In this document: piece after piece, positions 62,782-64,000 of the stretch
Position numbering within the stretch: position 1 is the stretch's first letter
How the letters are laid out: every line of letters starts with the position of its first letter
Assembly: GCA_963725425.1 (NCBI GenBank)
Contig: CAVRYJ010000045.1
Coordinates: 434,001-498,000, forward strand
Source of the DNA: Clostridium_I sp963725425
GTDB lineage: Bacteria; Bacillota; Clostridia; Clostridiales; Clostridiaceae
Direction of reading: 5' to 3'
DNA length: 64,000 nucleotides
Notes under the pieces: model-generated
The model's database searches: none
The model's input: the letters and a program-made list of their open reading frames with translations, nothing else
Told to the model about the DNA's origin: nothing
Translations under genes and position numbers: made by a program

Positions 62782-64000
62782 TCACTCTTCCTCCTGTGTT
62801 ATAGGTATTTTTATTGTAACTGTAGTCCCTTGTTCATAGATACTGCTATAAGAAAGACCATAATTATCACCATAATAAAGTTTCAATCTTTCATTTATAT
62901 TTTTGATTCCGTATCCACTACCATTTGATTTTGTTTCATTAGATTTAAATTGTTCTTCTGACAAAATTAAAGGTAAATCACTTATCTTAATTCCAATACC
63001 ATCATCGGAAATTTTCAAATAAATATCATTGTTAACTATAGATCCAGTGATAAGTATTTTACCTTCTACATTACCTTTGGCTAAAATTCCATGGGTTATA
63101 GAGTTTTCAACAATTGGTTGGAGAGTAATTTTAGGAATTAAATGATTTCTAATAGCAGTATTAACGTTAATTTCCAATGAAATTCTATTGCTGTATCTCA
63201 TGTTTTGAATTTCAACATATAAAGAGGCATGATGTAGTTCATCTTCTATAGGGGTTATATCTTTACCTTTATTTAAGGAAAGTTTATAAAATTTAGCTAG
63301 ATTTTTAACAGCTAAACTTATTTCAGAATTCATATTTTTATAAGCCATCCAATTTATCATATCAAGTGTATTATATAAAAAATGAGGATTAATTTGAGAT
63401 TGAAGGGCTTTTAATTCTGCATTTTTAACAGCTTTGCCAGATTTGTATTGCTCATCTACTAATACTGACATTTTAGATATCATATAGTTATAGTTATTAA
63501 TAAGATCTCCAAGTTCATCATCCCTGTCATTTTCAATAAAATTGTCAAGAGTATCAGTATGGACTTCCTGCATACCTTTAATAACTTTGGATAAACGCTT
63601 ATTTATAGAATTAAAAAAGTGGAATCCTACTACAAGAGAAGTCCCTCCAAATATAAGAACGATAATTACGAGAATTATACGTTGTGTATTTATTTTCGAG
63701 TTTACCTTGTTATATGGAACAATATTAATAATACGCCAGTCGGTTTTATCGATATATGAGCTTTGTATAAGCATAGAACTGTTATTTATATATGCTTTAG
63801 CCAATTTAATATTATCAGTTGGTTTTACCCTATTTATAACATTTTTATATGACATATAAGTATTATTATTTGAAGAAGCTATTAAATCACCATTAGAATT
63901 AATTATGCAGCATAAGCTTCCATCAATGGAGTTGACTTTACCTAGTATATCGTTCAAGTCCTTTTTTTTAAAATTAATAATAAGGTAACCTATGTTTTCG
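62782..64000 (-). CDS. YesM-type sensor histidine kinase, partial (N-terminus off the window)
   Basis: The frame is open to base 64000 (ENIGYLIINFKKKDLNDILG precedes the internal TTG at 63957), so the gene is cut by the window edge and the start is unknown. Visible parts: the end of an extracytoplasmic sensor domain, a membrane helix (RIILVIIVLIFGGTSLVVGF), a HAMP domain, the His_kinase domain with the phosphorylation site in QINPHFLYNTLDMINW, and an HATPase domain with ENSITHGI, DDGIGI and GYGIKNINERL. YesM kinases pair with AraC-type YesN regulators in sugar sensing. The partner gene would lie beyond the window. Confidence 0.9.
   Translation of the reverse strand, partial: ENIGYLIINFKKKDLNDILGKVNSIDGSLCCIINSNGDLIASSNNNTYMSYKNVINRVKPTDNIKLAKAYINNSSMLIQSSYIDKTDWRIINIVPYNKVNSKINTQRIILVIIVLIFGGTSLVVGFHFFNSINKRLSKVIKGMQEVHTDTLDNFIENDRDDELGDLINNYNYMISKMSVLVDEQYKSGKAVKNAELKALQSQINPHFLYNTLDMINWMAYKNMNSEISLAVKNLAKFYKLSLNKGKDITPIEDELHHASLYVEIQNMRYSNRISLEINVNTAIRNHLIPKITLQPIVENSITHGILAKGNVEGKILITGSIVNNDIYLKISDDGIGIKISDLPLILSEEQFKSNETKSNGSGYGIKNINERLKLYYGDNYGLSYSSIYEQGTTVTIKIPITQEEE

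Overview
The window looks like chromosomal DNA of a low-GC, spore-former-type anaerobic Firmicute, most likely Clostridium in the broad sense. It is very AT-rich, uses TTG and GTG starts behind strong AGGAGG-type ribosome sites, and carries clostridial genes: an electron-bifurcating lactate dehydrogenase operon, a GlpA/GlpB/DUF1667 glycerol-3-phosphate set, DUF421+DUF4363, Fe-S serine dehydratase, YgiQ radical SAM and a cysteine T-box. The species was not determined.

Layout. 0-10 kb: nucleoid-associated protein, fructose-bisphosphate aldolase, DUF421/DUF4363 pair, nucleoside kinase-like protein, serine dehydratase sdaAB-sdaAA, phosphatidylserine synthase, a TVP38-type membrane protein and a CBS-domain protein. 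10-12 kb: a 7-bp tandem array split by an IS3-family element whose orfB is frameshifted. 11.7-24 kb: housekeeping genes (lipid kinase, YgiQ, T-box-cysE-queG, plsC, nth, phosphoesterase, YitT, M42 peptidase, VanW), then tRNA-Leu(CAG) and a truncated cyclophilin. 24-37 kb: a YesL gene followed by remnants of yesM and yesN, then a hemicellulose cluster (two GH43 proteins, a clan GH-A protein with binding modules, three esterases) with a decayed GH67 alpha-glucuronidase inside it. No product of this cluster starts with a visible signal peptide. 37-41 kb: a dead PhoH-family gene and lacR-lacD-lacC (tagatose-6-phosphate pathway). 41-46 kb: dicarboxylate transporter, malic enzyme, MATE exporter. 46-54 kb: a frameshifted nucleotidyltransferase, a LysR regulator, and a lactate operon (GntR, EtfB, EtfA, FAD lactate dehydrogenase, lactate racemase). 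54-60 kb: glycerol/glycerol-3-phosphate genes with the GlpP antiterminator, a leader terminator before glpK, and glpF. 60-64 kb: a second YesL, an IS110-family element with a candidate bridge RNA upstream of its transposase, and a YesM-type histidine kinase that runs off the window.

Metabolic theme. Lactate, malate, glycerol, serine, tagatose-6-phosphate and hemicellulose side chains all feed pyruvate or lower glycolysis, so much of the window is a substrate-utilisation region, with decay in its accessory parts.

Two families of small dispersed repeats are the least explained structure. Family B is a composite of 7-bp tandem repeats, small hairpins and (in four of five copies) a large hairpin whose arms differ between copies but stay paired; most copies sit where two genes converge. 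Family A is a roughly 55-bp imperfect palindrome found at eight intergenic sites, one of which is an inverted pair. Names A and B are used only here.
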